A stretch of 42,402 nucleotides of DNA from Acidimicrobiia bacterium (GTDB taxonomy: Bacteria; Actinomycetota; Acidimicrobiia; Acidimicrobiales; Poriferisodalaceae), in the NCBI GenBank assembly GCA_022826045.1, contig JAJDVQ010000083.1, positions 1 through 42,402 on the forward strand, in the 5' to 3' direction. Positions 1 through 7,686 of the stretch are shown piece after piece. Positions within the stretch are counted from its first letter, which is position 1, and every line of letters begins with the position of its first letter. Under the pieces are notes generated by a model. That model saw nothing but the letters and a program-made list of their open reading frames with translations, did no database searches and had not been told where the DNA came from. The translations under genes were made by a program, and so were the position numbers.

Positions 1-2661
1 GCAGCCACCGTCGCTGCGGGAACCAACCCAGCAGACCGCACCGTCGCGGCCGACATCGCCGCACCGGGCAGCCTCGCAGTCACCGTCACATGCGAGGCCG
101 ACGGCTACGCCGACACGACACAGACCGTCACGCTGACCGCCGAGCTCGCGGCCAGCGTCACCACCGTCGGCGCCCGCGCCATCGACGGCGGCGACTGCAA
201 AACCGCCGACACGGTGCCCGACAGCGCCGATGCGGCCTATACATGCACCATGGCGCGAGGCGGCGACTTTGAGATCGAAGCAGAAGCCACTGCCACAGCC
301 GCCGCGCTGGCTGTGGCCTGGGCAGCGGCCGGAGGCGCCGCCGTCAAGAACCAGACCCAAGGCACCGCCACGGCCGCAGTCGGTCCCGACGGCACCGTCC
401 TGTACCGCCGCACGGCCGCAGCGACCCTGATGTGCACCGCGAACGGCACAGCCACAGCCACCGCCGCTCTCGGCGGCAGCGCCAAGACCGCGCACGTTGC
501 CGTCAACTGTCTGACGCCGGTCACCATCGGCGGCCTCGCGGACACTGTCAAGACCGGCAGCGGGCAGGTCGCTGTCACCGCTGCGTTCACCGTCACACCC
601 GCCAACGCGGCATGCACCGCAGAGCCGAGCACTGCCTCGATTGCCGGCAGCGGCAACGGGAGGCGCACCCTGTCAGCGAAACTCGACGCGCCCGGCAGCC
701 TCGCCGTCACGGTCACCTGCCGCCGGGATGGCTGGGCGGCCACATCGCAGACCGTCGCACTCACCGCCGCTCTGCCATGCTCAGAGCACCTCGGGGCGCT
801 GAACAGCGGGCGGGTCAGCCGCAGCGGCGCCATCACCGCTGATGCGGCGTGCACCACCACGCACCGCGGCAGCGGCACGTTCTACGCACGCCGGCACACC
901 TTCACAATCGGCAGCCCCGGCTGGGTCACCGTCAACCTCAAGAACTCGACAGCCAACAGCACCAGACTCGACACGTACCTCATCCTGCTCAAAGGCACCG
1001 GCGCCACGGCCACCGTCATCGACGAGGACGACGACGACGGCCACCGCAACGACAGCCGCCTCACCGACATCTTCCTCCAGCCCGGCACCTACACCATCGA
1101 AGCCGCCACCTACCACGCAGGACACACCGGCCACTACCGGCTCGACGTCAACGCCACCGTCACCGGACTCAAAACCAGCTATACCGCCATCGTCGGACGC
1201 GAACTCAAAATCGACTTCGAGCTCGGCAAATTCCAAGCCGCCGCCACCGCGTCCCACACAGACCTCACCGTCAAAGCCGAACGCGTCGGCACCACCGGAA
1301 CACTGCGACTGGTTTCGACCAAAGCTATCCCACGCACCATCACCCTGTCGTTCCACAAGACATCAGGGACTGCCGCACGGGCCGGCACCGACGCTGCATC
1401 GCACGGCACCCCCGCAACCGCAACCGCAACATTCAACGTGACATCGGCATGCGACGACAACCAATTCAAACACCCAGAATTCGGAACCTGCGAATGGGAC
1501 GAGCTATTGCTCTTCGAATCGCGGCGAGAATACGGTCGTTATCATGTGACGCCGGCAGTGTTGAATGGCGTCAAGCGTGGTGCCAAGCGGGCGCTGGGCC
1601 AGTACAGCGGTTGCGGAATGACGGAGCATCAATTGTCCGCGTGGATGCTGGCGATCGGCTTTTGGGAAACCCTTTCGACAGCCCAAGGGACTGTGACGCG
1701 AGATGTCACGGTAGCAGGTGTCAAGAAGCGCATTACCTACGCTGATGGCTACAACATGCGAGAGCCAGCGAGGTCGCTCATGACTCTGTCGCGGGGCGAT
1801 TACTATGGTGCCGGCCCTCGAGAAGTCCATAAGTTCCTCTACCCGGACGACGTTGCTGGTAAGGAGCCGAAGCGGGCGTTTTGGCATCCTGGAGTTGGCT
1901 ATTGGCAGCTCGATTGGTGGCCGCTGGATCTGAATCATGCAGAGCGAGCCGACATCGACAAAGGCGGCGCGAGAGTAGCGCTGTATCTCGCCGAACAGTG
2001 CGCGGCAGGCCAAGCCCAGTTCGACAGGTTCCTTCTGAATCAATGGAACGCTTGCAAGAAAGACTCAAGACCCTGTCACAGGACATATGACGATATCTAC
2101 TTGGGGGGAGGATCGGCTACGGGCCACGAGAGTCTGTATGTGACGACAGCGAATGACGCTGCGCACCGAGACACCGACGGCGGGGTGCAGCCACTGGGCA
2201 TGGGCAACAAGGGATGCAGATGGGGACCCACAGGGCAGCGCTTCGACTGCTGGCTGTACGACACGTCGAATGCCGAAGACCACACGGACAGTGATCCGTC
2301 GGCATCTGATGTGATCGGCACGACTGGTCGGAGTCCGCTGGCGGCTCCATTTGTTTCGTTCACGTACAGCGGCTTCCGGTATGCAGTGTTTCCGGAGTCG
2401 TTCACGGGCGGCGATGTGACGATGACCAAGCGCGTGCCCGTTGGCAATGACCAAGCTAGTGGCGATGAGAAGAAGACTAAGCGGGTTCGCACGGCGGGGG
2501 GTGGTCTGTGGGATCGCGACCCGATCGACGGCTCGGCGGGTGACAGCGTTGTACAGGTTCTGGTGTGTTCCGCGGACGCGGTCAATGAGCATCAGGACTG
2601 CTCGTGGGTTCCGGTAAACGACGGCAGGTTCAAGCCGTCTGTGCGGGCGAGGTTCCCGTGA
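1..2661 (+). CDS. Large secreted Ig-like/PPC repeat protein, 5' end missing
   Basis: The reading frame is open from the first base, so the true start lies outside the window; 886 codons are visible. Residues 1-260 are Ala/Thr/Val-rich beta-sandwich-like repeats. One repeat end, beginning PGSLAVTVTC and ending QTV-LTA, occurs near residues 22-50 and again near 230-260. Residues about 261-385 resemble a bacterial pre-peptidase C-terminal (PPC) domain: an acidic DEDDDDG stretch, then QPGTYTIEA. The last 400 residues are a different, aromatic- and Cys-rich domain with lower-GC codons. It contains IGFWETLS (Glu near residue 556) and GVGYWQLDWW, reminiscent of a lysozyme/transglycosylase-like fold, but this is only a guess. 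The next gene overlaps its stop codon, suggesting one operon. The signal peptide would lie in the missing part, so export is inferred from domain type. Confidence 0.75.
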   Translation, partial: AATVAAGTNPADRTVAADIAAPGSLAVTVTCEADGYADTTQTVTLTAELAASVTTVGARAIDGGDCKTADTVPDSADAAYTCTMARGGDFEIEAEATATAAALAVAWAAAGGAAVKNQTQGTATAAVGPDGTVLYRRTAAATLMCTANGTATATAALGGSAKTAHVAVNCLTPVTIGGLADTVKTGSGQVAVTAAFTVTPANAACTAEPSTASIAGSGNGRRTLSAKLDAPGSLAVTVTCRRDGWAATSQTVALTAALPCSEHLGALNSGRVSRSGAITADAACTTTHRGSGTFYARRHTFTIGSPGWVTVNLKNSTANSTRLDTYLILLKGTGATATVIDEDDDDGHRNDSRLTDIFLQPGTYTIEAATYHAGHTGHYRLDVNATVTGLKTSYTAIVGRELKIDFELGKFQAAATASHTDLTVKAERVGTTGTLRLVSTKAIPRTITLSFHKTSGTAARAGTDAASHGTPATATATFNVTSACDDNQFKHPEFGTCEWDELLLFESRREYGRYHVTPAVLNGVKRGAKRALGQYSGCGMTEHQLSAWMLAIGFWETLSTAQGTVTRDVTVAGVKKRITYADGYNMREPARSLMTLSRGDYYGAGPREVHKFLYPDDVAGKEPKRAFWHPGVGYWQLDWWPLDLNHAERADIDKGGARVALYLAEQCAAGQAQFDRFLLNQWNACKKDSRPCHRTYDDIYLGGGSATGHESLYVTTANDAAHRDTDGGVQPLGMGNKGCRWGPTGQRFDCWLYDTSNAEDHTDSDPSASDVIGTTGRSPLAAPFVSFTYSGFRYAVFPESFTGGDVTMTKRVPVGNDQASGDEKKTKRVRTAGGGLWDRDPIDGSAGDSVVQVLVCSADAVNEHQDCSWVPVNDGRFKPSVRARFP

Positions 2662-4295
2662 GTTTGCTGCGGTGTCGGCATGGCCGAGTTATGGGCTGGT
2701 GGGTGACGAGTCTGTTGGTGTTGCTGCTGGTGATGGCTTGCTCGGATGAGCGTCGGCCCGCAGCTGATGGCGGGGCAGTATCGATATCGGGGCCGTCGGC
2801 GTCGGTGGCTGCGCAGATGCCGGAGTCCGGCGGTGCGGAGGAGGCTGTCGAGGAGGGGTTTGAGTTGTCGCGTGCATCGGATCGACTCGATGGCAGGGCA
2901 GCGCCAACGAGCGAGTGGGTGGTGTTCGAGGAGGTCGAGCCTGAAGTGCAGTGGCCGGTTTTGGACGAGGTGCGGGTGCCTCAGGCCGAGACGGACGATC
3001 AAGGACCAGGCTATTGGTTTTATTTCATGGATCTTCCATCCGAGTACGCGTTGGAGGAGGAAGGAATTTCGGCCGAAGAGTTCTTGGCACGGTCGTATGT
3101 GGTCGATCTGTGTGACCCCGATGCGTCGGTCGCCCGCTTCGGCCCGACCGATCAGGCCAAGGTGATGGAGTTGATTGCGCAGCGCGGCTTTGCCGAGGAG
3201 GCGGAGTGCCCTGAGCGCAGCGGCGATGACGACATCGCCGTCGGGCAGGTCGGTTGTGTGGTCATCAGGGCGGACGGGCGTCGTGAGGCGTGCCCCGAGC
3301 CGGAGCCGCCGCCTGAGCCGGTCGTGGACGGCGAGGCGCGTTGGCTGGCAGTGGACGAGTGCGCGAGGGGCGTGTACGGGCAGACGTACCGGACCATGCT
3401 TGATGCGTATGGGTCTGTGGCAGCGGATCGTGTGCTGCGGACGTTGCCGCACCGGGCGCGGCCGCTGGGGTTCAGGTCAGAAGTGCAGGATCGTCTGCCG
3501 TGCCAGGGGATCGAGTGGGCAGCGCGGGAGTCGCAGCCGGCAGGCATGGAAGTGCTGGTGGAGACCGTCTCCGTGAACGGCGGAACGCTGCGAGGCCTGG
3601 CGCGCAACTGGTCGGACACGCTGTGGGCGTGGGATGTCGAGGTGCACGCATCGACGAACAGCTTTGAGTGGCCGCTGACAGTGCAGCCCGGTGAGATACT
3701 CGGATTCGAGTTCCCAGACTGGGACGGGCCCTCTGACCCCGGCCTGATCGAGTTCCGCATCACCGCTGACATGTCTGAGGACGCTGACCTGTCGCGAGGG
3801 TTCGAGATCGGCCGCAGCATGTCCCCCTTCGTCTGCGACTCGGATCTCGCCGGCCACGGAGGAACCCTCGCGGTACCCGACGAGCATCACGACGAAATCC
3901 TTGCCGGCGCTGGCTGTCTGCACCAGTTGTGGGCATTCGGCCTCTACCGTGGGGGAAGCGGCCAGAGTGCCGCCCATGTCGGTCTCGGCAGCCCGTCGCA
4001 TCCCAGCATGCGGGGCCGGATGGCACCCGGCCTCGTCCACGACCTGCGCGTCTACGGCGCGCACATCGACGATGATGGCCGCGTCGCCGATCTGAAACGG
4101 CTGACACCGTTCAGTTTTGGCGGATACGCCGACGACGAAGGCCCGAAGCGCGACGCCGACGGTAACCGCCTCATATCCCCGGCACAGGTGCTCCGGGAGT
4201 ACCCACCCCTCGATGTCAACGACCGGTCCCTAACACTGCTGCTGCCCTCCCGGTGGCAGGATTACTTCGTAGTGTGGATCGGCGGCGCGAGTTAG
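2658..4295 (+). CDS. Predicted lipoprotein of unknown function
   Basis: The frame runs 545 codons from a GTG that overlaps the previous stop as GTGA, the usual sign of translational coupling. ATG at 2691 is an alternative start. Either start gives a short hydrophobic segment ending in the lipobox LLVMAC, so the mature protein should be lipid-anchored outside the membrane. The mature part begins with a low-complexity Ser/Ala/Glu linker, followed by acidic, Pro-rich segments. Several scattered cysteines could form disulphides, and a middle stretch looks beta-rich (about residues 290-370). I do not recognise a family. An upstream ATG at 2604 is also in frame, but it would put non-hydrophobic residues ahead of the signal sequence and overlap the first gene further. 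Its position suggests it works with, or helps anchor, the large repeat protein encoded just before it. Confidence 0.75.
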   Translation: MSLLRCRHGRVMGWWVTSLLVLLLVMACSDERRPAADGGAVSISGPSASVAAQMPESGGAEEAVEEGFELSRASDRLDGRAAPTSEWVVFEEVEPEVQWPVLDEVRVPQAETDDQGPGYWFYFMDLPSEYALEEEGISAEEFLARSYVVDLCDPDASVARFGPTDQAKVMELIAQRGFAEEAECPERSGDDDIAVGQVGCVVIRADGRREACPEPEPPPEPVVDGEARWLAVDECARGVYGQTYRTMLDAYGSVAADRVLRTLPHRARPLGFRSEVQDRLPCQGIEWAARESQPAGMEVLVETVSVNGGTLRGLARNWSDTLWAWDVEVHASTNSFEWPLTVQPGEILGFEFPDWDGPSDPGLIEFRITADMSEDADLSRGFEIGRSMSPFVCDSDLAGHGGTLAVPDEHHDEILAGAGCLHQLWAFGLYRGGSGQSAAHVGLGSPSHPSMRGRMAPGLVHDLRVYGAHIDDDGRVADLKRLTPFSFGGYADDEGPKRDADGNRLISPAQVLREYPPLDVNDRSLTLLLPSRWQDYFVVWIGGAS

Positions 4296-4544
4296 CGGGT
4301 GAGCGGACAGGCGCTGGCCCGCGGAAATGCTGTGGCCGTAGATTCGCCCTCCGATCCTCTGACCTGCGGGTTTGCACTCGCGGACAGTATCAAGAACGAA
4401 ATGTGCCGAAAATCGCGTTGCCCCATGGGTCTATCAGACACCCCTCGCTCCCACCTTCACTGTCTTGCGCGGGCTCCGGGGATTGGAGCGAGCATGGGAT
4501 CCATGGGTGCAGATGCACGTCCGGCGGCGTCGTCGAGGCGATAT
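4296..4544. other. Non-coding stretch after the lipoprotein gene
   Basis: I see no convincing gene here. An 8-base inverted pair (CTCGCTCC near 4443, GGAGCGAG near 4485) encloses GC-rich sequence and could act as a weak terminator for the two-gene operon upstream. No T-run follows it. Confidence 0.35.
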
Positions 4545-4755
4545 TCGGGGGTCCAGGAGGACCACAGTGTGCGGATGGTGCTGGCGTTGACGACGGGATG
4601 TCGCCTTGGCCGATCGCCTGCGGCCGGTAGCTGTGGAGCGTTTCGCCAGCGATGAGCGCGGCGGCAGTGCCTGCGGCGATGCTCAGCTGGGTGGTGATGA
4701 GCAGTGCATCTGGCCAGCAGGCGGTTCGTGAGATGTGCCGTTCACGCAGGCGGGC
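4545..4755 (-). pseudogene. Decayed partial copy of the A24 prepilin peptidase gene
   Basis: Read on the minus strand, this segment matches the intact peptidase gene at 5522-6022. RERHISRTACW matches RERRISRTACW, AALIAGETLHS matches AVLIAGEVLYRS, and GQGDI stands where the intact protein has the catalytic GYGDI. Three kinds of damage are visible. An internal stretch of about 45 bases (the VAHGRPAHLLSV part) is deleted. After GQGDI the frame is lost by one base, although the DNA still aligns to the segment for LINASSIL. Both the N-terminal and the C-terminal parts are missing. It is therefore a relic of a tandem duplication, or of recombination with a related locus. No translated product is expected. 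The boundaries are where I stop seeing DNA similarity by eye. Confidence 0.7.
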
Positions 4756-4785
4756 GGACCTGCAAGACGTGCGAGGCGAACGCGA

Positions 4786-4814
4786 ACGGCTCGGTCCGTT
4801 GCGGACCGAGCCGT
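4786..4814. repeat. Perfect 13-bp inverted repeat upstream of the TadE-like gene
   Basis: ACGGCTCGGTCCG is followed by a TTG loop and its exact reverse complement. The stem ends four bases before the ATG at 4819, so in an mRNA it would occupy the ribosome-binding region. No T-run follows on either strand, which argues against a classical intrinsic terminator. A role in translational control or as a GC-rich terminator is inference. Confidence 0.7.
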
Positions 4815-4818
4815 CGTG

Positions 4819-5448
4819 ATGTTGGCTGTGCCGCCGAACAGCCCGTCCGGGTCGAGCGGCGTCTGCCGCGGCGAGCGCGGGGAGGTGCTGCCGCTGCTGA
4901 TCCTGTGGCCGGCGATGGTGGTGCTGCTGGTGGTGCTCGCAGCGCAGGCGCTCGTGGTGAGCGGGGCACGCGCGCAGGCCGAGGCGGCGGCGTCGGCAGG
5001 GCTGCGGGCGGCGTGGGCCGCGGCGGCCGACGCCGGGCTGGTCTCTGCCCACGACGGCAGCCCCCATCCGGGCGTCGATCCCCATCCGGGCACGTTGTCG
5101 ATGGCGCAGGCTGCTCACGACGCAGTCGCGCACACGGCGGCAGCGAGCGCAGCCGGATGGCGCTGGTGGACGCCGGGGGCGTCGGTGGTGCGCAGCGACT
5201 GGTGCCACAGCGGCGCCGACGCTTCGCGCCGTCCCGGCGCAGGCCAGCCGGGCTGGGTGCGCGTGGAGGTGACCGGCGAGACAGTGGGGCCGTTCAGCGC
5301 CCTGTGGCCCGGACGGCTGGACCGGGTGCACGCAGCCGCAGCCGGACCCGCCCTGCTGACCGCAGCAGCCGCGGCCGTCGGCGACCCCGCAGCCGACCCC
5401 GACAACATCACAGCGCCGGCCGTCCCGCTGACGCTGCCGCAATGCTGA
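4819..5448 (+). CDS. TadE-like pilus assembly protein
   Basis: A 209-residue protein with a short polar N-terminus, then GERGEVLPLLILWPAMVVL leading into one hydrophobic helix (about residues 20-48) and an Ala-rich, amphipathic continuation. This is the layout of actinobacterial TadE-like minor pseudopilins of the Tad/Flp system: a charged RGE or RGS boundary, one membrane helix and a small extracellular domain. The remaining 150 residues are Ala/Trp/His-rich with no further membrane segment. I chose the ATG at 4819 because in-frame starts further upstream would read through the hairpin and the pseudogene. No clear Shine-Dalgarno is present. The convergent prepilin peptidase supports a pilus-related role, but no Tad ATPase or platform gene is visible. 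The family call rests on architecture only. Confidence 0.55.
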   Translation: MLAVPPNSPSGSSGVCRGERGEVLPLLILWPAMVVLLVVLAAQALVVSGARAQAEAAASAGLRAAWAAAADAGLVSAHDGSPHPGVDPHPGTLSMAQAAHDAVAHTAAASAAGWRWWTPGASVVRSDWCHSGADASRRPGAGQPGWVRVEVTGETVGPFSALWPGRLDRVHAAAAGPALLTAAAAAVGDPAADPDNITAPAVPLTLPQC

Positions 5449-5521
5449 GCGCGGCCCGAGAACTCGGACGCTTCCATGTCAAGTGATGCGGTGAGGCGGG
5501 GGACTGCCCGGCGCTTCCTTG

Positions 5522-6022
5522 TCATGGGGCGGTGCCGTGTGCGGTGAGGCGTGTGAGGGCGATGAGTGCTGTGCCTGCTGCGAGCGCGGGTGCCCAGGCG
5601 ATGGTGGTGGCGGGTCCGTGGCGTGCGTGCGCTGCGGCGGCTTGGGGGACGGCGAGCGCTGCGCCGGCGAGCAGCGCCCACCAGGGCCATTGGAGTCCCC
5701 ACCATGCGGTGAGGATGCTGCTGGCGTTGATGAGCCGGATGTCGCCGTAGCCGACGGCGCCGGGCCGCGAGCGGTAGAGAACCTCGCCTGCGATGAGCAC
5801 CGCGGCTGCGCCTGCTGCGACGCTCAGCAGGTGTGCGGGGCGGCCGTGTGCGACTGCCGCGACTGCCAGCAGCACGGCGATGAGCACGGCGGCTGTCCAG
5901 CAGGCTGTTCTGGATATGCGCCGTTCGCGCAGATCGGTGACGGTGGCGTGCGCGGCCAGCAGCGCCCATGTGCCTGCGGCTGCCCATACCGATGCCGTTC
6001 CCAGCCAGCGCGCCGCCGTCAC
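5522..6022 (-). CDS. A24-family prepilin peptidase (TadV/CpaA-like)
   Basis: A 166-residue polytopic membrane protein with both aspartate motifs of A24 peptidases: TDLRERRIS after the first helix, and GYGDIRLINA (the GxGD motif) in the middle. About five to six hydrophobic segments surround them. There is no N-terminal methyltransferase extension, so it is the short type found in Tad/Flp systems, which cleaves prepilin leader peptides at the cytoplasmic face of the membrane. The start is GTG at 6022; nearby ATGs are out of frame. The gene is convergent with the TadE-like gene, and a broken second copy lies about 1 kb away at 4545-4755, which suggests past duplication of this small locus. Substrate prepilins are not in the window. 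Confidence 0.85.
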   Translation of the reverse strand: MTAARWLGTASVWAAAGTWALLAAHATVTDLRERRISRTACWTAAVLIAVLLAVAAVAHGRPAHLLSVAAGAAAVLIAGEVLYRSRPGAVGYGDIRLINASSILTAWWGLQWPWWALLAGAALAVPQAAAAHARHGPATTIAWAPALAAGTALIALTRLTAHGTAP

Positions 6023-6164
6023 CCGGCCATCATGACCGGCGAGCGTTCACTGTTGTCACCGCCGACTGATCGGATTCGAGACTCAGCACCGGCACTGGAC
6101 ATCTTCAGGCGCATTCCATGGCGAGGCACGTCGATTGCGGGATAGTCCTTGTCTGTGCCGAGGC

Positions 6165-7400
6165 TCAGTGTGATGGCAGAGATCCCTCAGCGGCAGGTGG
6201 GGAGGCGGCGACGGTCCGCTGCACCCATGGCGCGATTGCAGGGTGGGCGAGCCTGAGCCGGCCTCGTCCGCCGGGGCTGACCATGCCTGACAGCAGCAGT
6301 CGTCTGCGGTAGGCGCTGGCGCTGGATTGGCCGATGCCGGCTGTCTCGCAGATCTCGGCGACGCGCGGTGCGCTGTCGGTGCCGGCGAGGGCGGACATGG
6401 CAGTCAGGAAGCGCTTGTCGGTGTCTGACAGGCTCTGCCAGGTCGGCGCGAACAGATGGTCTTCCAGCGATTCGCCGGCTTGTGCTGCGGCATCGCGTGC
6501 GTGTCGGGCGGTGATGGTGTTGCCCGGGCCGCCTGCTGTGCGCCACATCTTGTCGCCCACGAGTTGCAGCATGTACGGATGACCGCCGACCGCTGCCGTG
6601 GCGATGTCGAGCGCGCCCGGCTCGATATGCCCCCCGTGGGCGCGGATCGGCTCCTGCAGGCCGCGGCGCGACTGGGGCTCCGACAGCGGGCTCAGCCGGT
6701 GGATGGCGAGGCGTTGGAGGAACGTCGACTTGCGGTCTGCCAGCAGCGTCTCGGCGATGTACGGCAGCGCGGCGCCCACGAACACGAGGCCTCTCCGCTC
6801 GCGCTTGGCAATGTGCTGGATGTATGAGCCGAGCTGGCGGGCCTTGGCCAGCGGAATCGCGTGCATCTCGTCCATCGTGAGCAGCACCCGGGAACCAGCT
6901 TCGGCGGCGGCGCTGGCAAGCTCGCTCAGATCGCGCCTCAAGTCGTCGCCGTATCTCGTACGCCGCGCCTCGGGGGCGTCGGAAACCGAAAGAGCCGCTG
7001 ACAGGCCGCCGATGCCGACGCTCATTCCCGATACGTGCCGTCCAGCGGGTTCACCGTGCGTCTGCGCCCATGATTCCATCACGCGGCAGACTTCCTTGTG
7101 GGTCTCGGCGATCGGATCACCGTCGGTGCCTGAGACCGCGACCACCAGCCATCCGCGCTCGGCTCGGGCGGCGTCTTCGATCTCGTTGAGCGCGACGGTC
7201 TTGCCGAGCCCTCGCGGGGCAAGCAGCACGTTCGTCGCGCCCTCGCTGGCGGGGTCGCCAGCCAGCGAGGCGCACACCGTGCGGATGAGCTCGGCCCTGC
7301 CCACCAAGCACGGCGGCGTGCTCCCGAAGCCAGGAGTGAACGGCACAGCGTCGAGCGCATCGGCCTCGTCAGGGAAATAGCGAGGGCGCTGCGGGGCCAT
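6165..7400 (-). CDS. AAA+ ATPase with C-terminal winged helix
   Basis: A 411-residue soluble ATPase. Walker A is APRGLGKT (residues 61-68), Walker B is LLTMDEMH (D177, E178), and a sensor-like segment FVGAALPYI follows. An all-alpha lid contains GGHPYMLQLVG, typical of the AAA_16/ORC-like STAND-related ATPases, and a winged-helix region from about residue 325 contains a helix-turn-helix (SSASAYRRRLLLSGMV). Such proteins bind DNA or act as signalling ATPases; the role here is unknown. ATG at 7400 is the first start after an AT-rich spacer. It is on the same strand as the downstream-numbered metabolic genes, but nearly 290 bases separate them, so it is probably transcribed alone. It lies beside pilus genes but does not resemble a TadA/CpaF secretion ATPase. 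Confidence 0.8.
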   Translation of the reverse strand: MAPQRPRYFPDEADALDAVPFTPGFGSTPPCLVGRAELIRTVCASLAGDPASEGATNVLLAPRGLGKTVALNEIEDAARAERGWLVVAVSGTDGDPIAETHKEVCRVMESWAQTHGEPAGRHVSGMSVGIGGLSAALSVSDAPEARRTRYGDDLRRDLSELASAAAEAGSRVLLTMDEMHAIPLAKARQLGSYIQHIAKRERRGLVFVGAALPYIAETLLADRKSTFLQRLAIHRLSPLSEPQSRRGLQEPIRAHGGHIEPGALDIATAAVGGHPYMLQLVGDKMWRTAGGPGNTITARHARDAAAQAGESLEDHLFAPTWQSLSDTDKRFLTAMSALAGTDSAPRVAEICETAGIGQSSASAYRRRLLLSGMVSPGGRGRLRLAHPAIAPWVQRTVAASPPAAEGSLPSH

Positions 7401-7430
7401 GCGGACAGTCTACGCCCCGCAACAGCCCTC

Positions 7431-7495
7431 CTTCTCTTTCTTCATCATCTTCATCAAGTTCACAGTTTACACTGCATTCTTTTTCATCATGATTG
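7431..7495. promoter_or_regulatory. AT-rich block, probable promoter region of the ATPase gene
   Basis: About 65 bases are strikingly AT-rich against a very GC-rich surround. TTCATCA occurs three times (7441, 7450, 7483), and CAGTTTACACTG near 7462 has 4-base inverted arms. On the minus strand TAAACT could serve as a -10 element for the ATPase gene, but I see no good -35 box. The rest of the 7401-7686 gap shows no gene. Confidence 0.35.
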
Positions 7496-7628
7496 CCGGT
7501 CGGGGGCACGCGGCATCGATCCGACGCCGACTCGACACCGGGCTGCAGCCGCGCAGGCGGCCCCCGATGCTGTGGCGGCCTTGGATCTGCCGATGCCGAT
7601 GCTGGGGGACTATGCGAGTCCTGCGATT

Positions 7629-7645
7629 CTGCGGAGGCGCCGCAG
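7629..7645 (-). terminator. Possible weak terminator hairpin after the crotonase-fold gene
   Basis: CTGCGG and CCGCAG form a 6-bp stem with a 5-base loop, 42 bases beyond the stop of the gene at 7687-8508. There is no T-run, so its function is uncertain. Confidence 0.3.
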
Positions 7646-7686
7646 CAATGTCGCCGCTGCTGCTTCGGTGCTGGTGCTGCGGTCGC

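Noticed and set aside
5456..5467. CCGAG-AA-CTCGG inverted repeat between the TadE-like and peptidase genes as a terminator
   Set aside because: A 5-bp stem with a 2-base loop is sterically poor and has no T-run.
7400..7490. Short minus-strand leader peptides in the AT-rich block (for example MMKKEKEGCCGA)
   Set aside because: Too short, without a convincing ribosome site or regulatory context.
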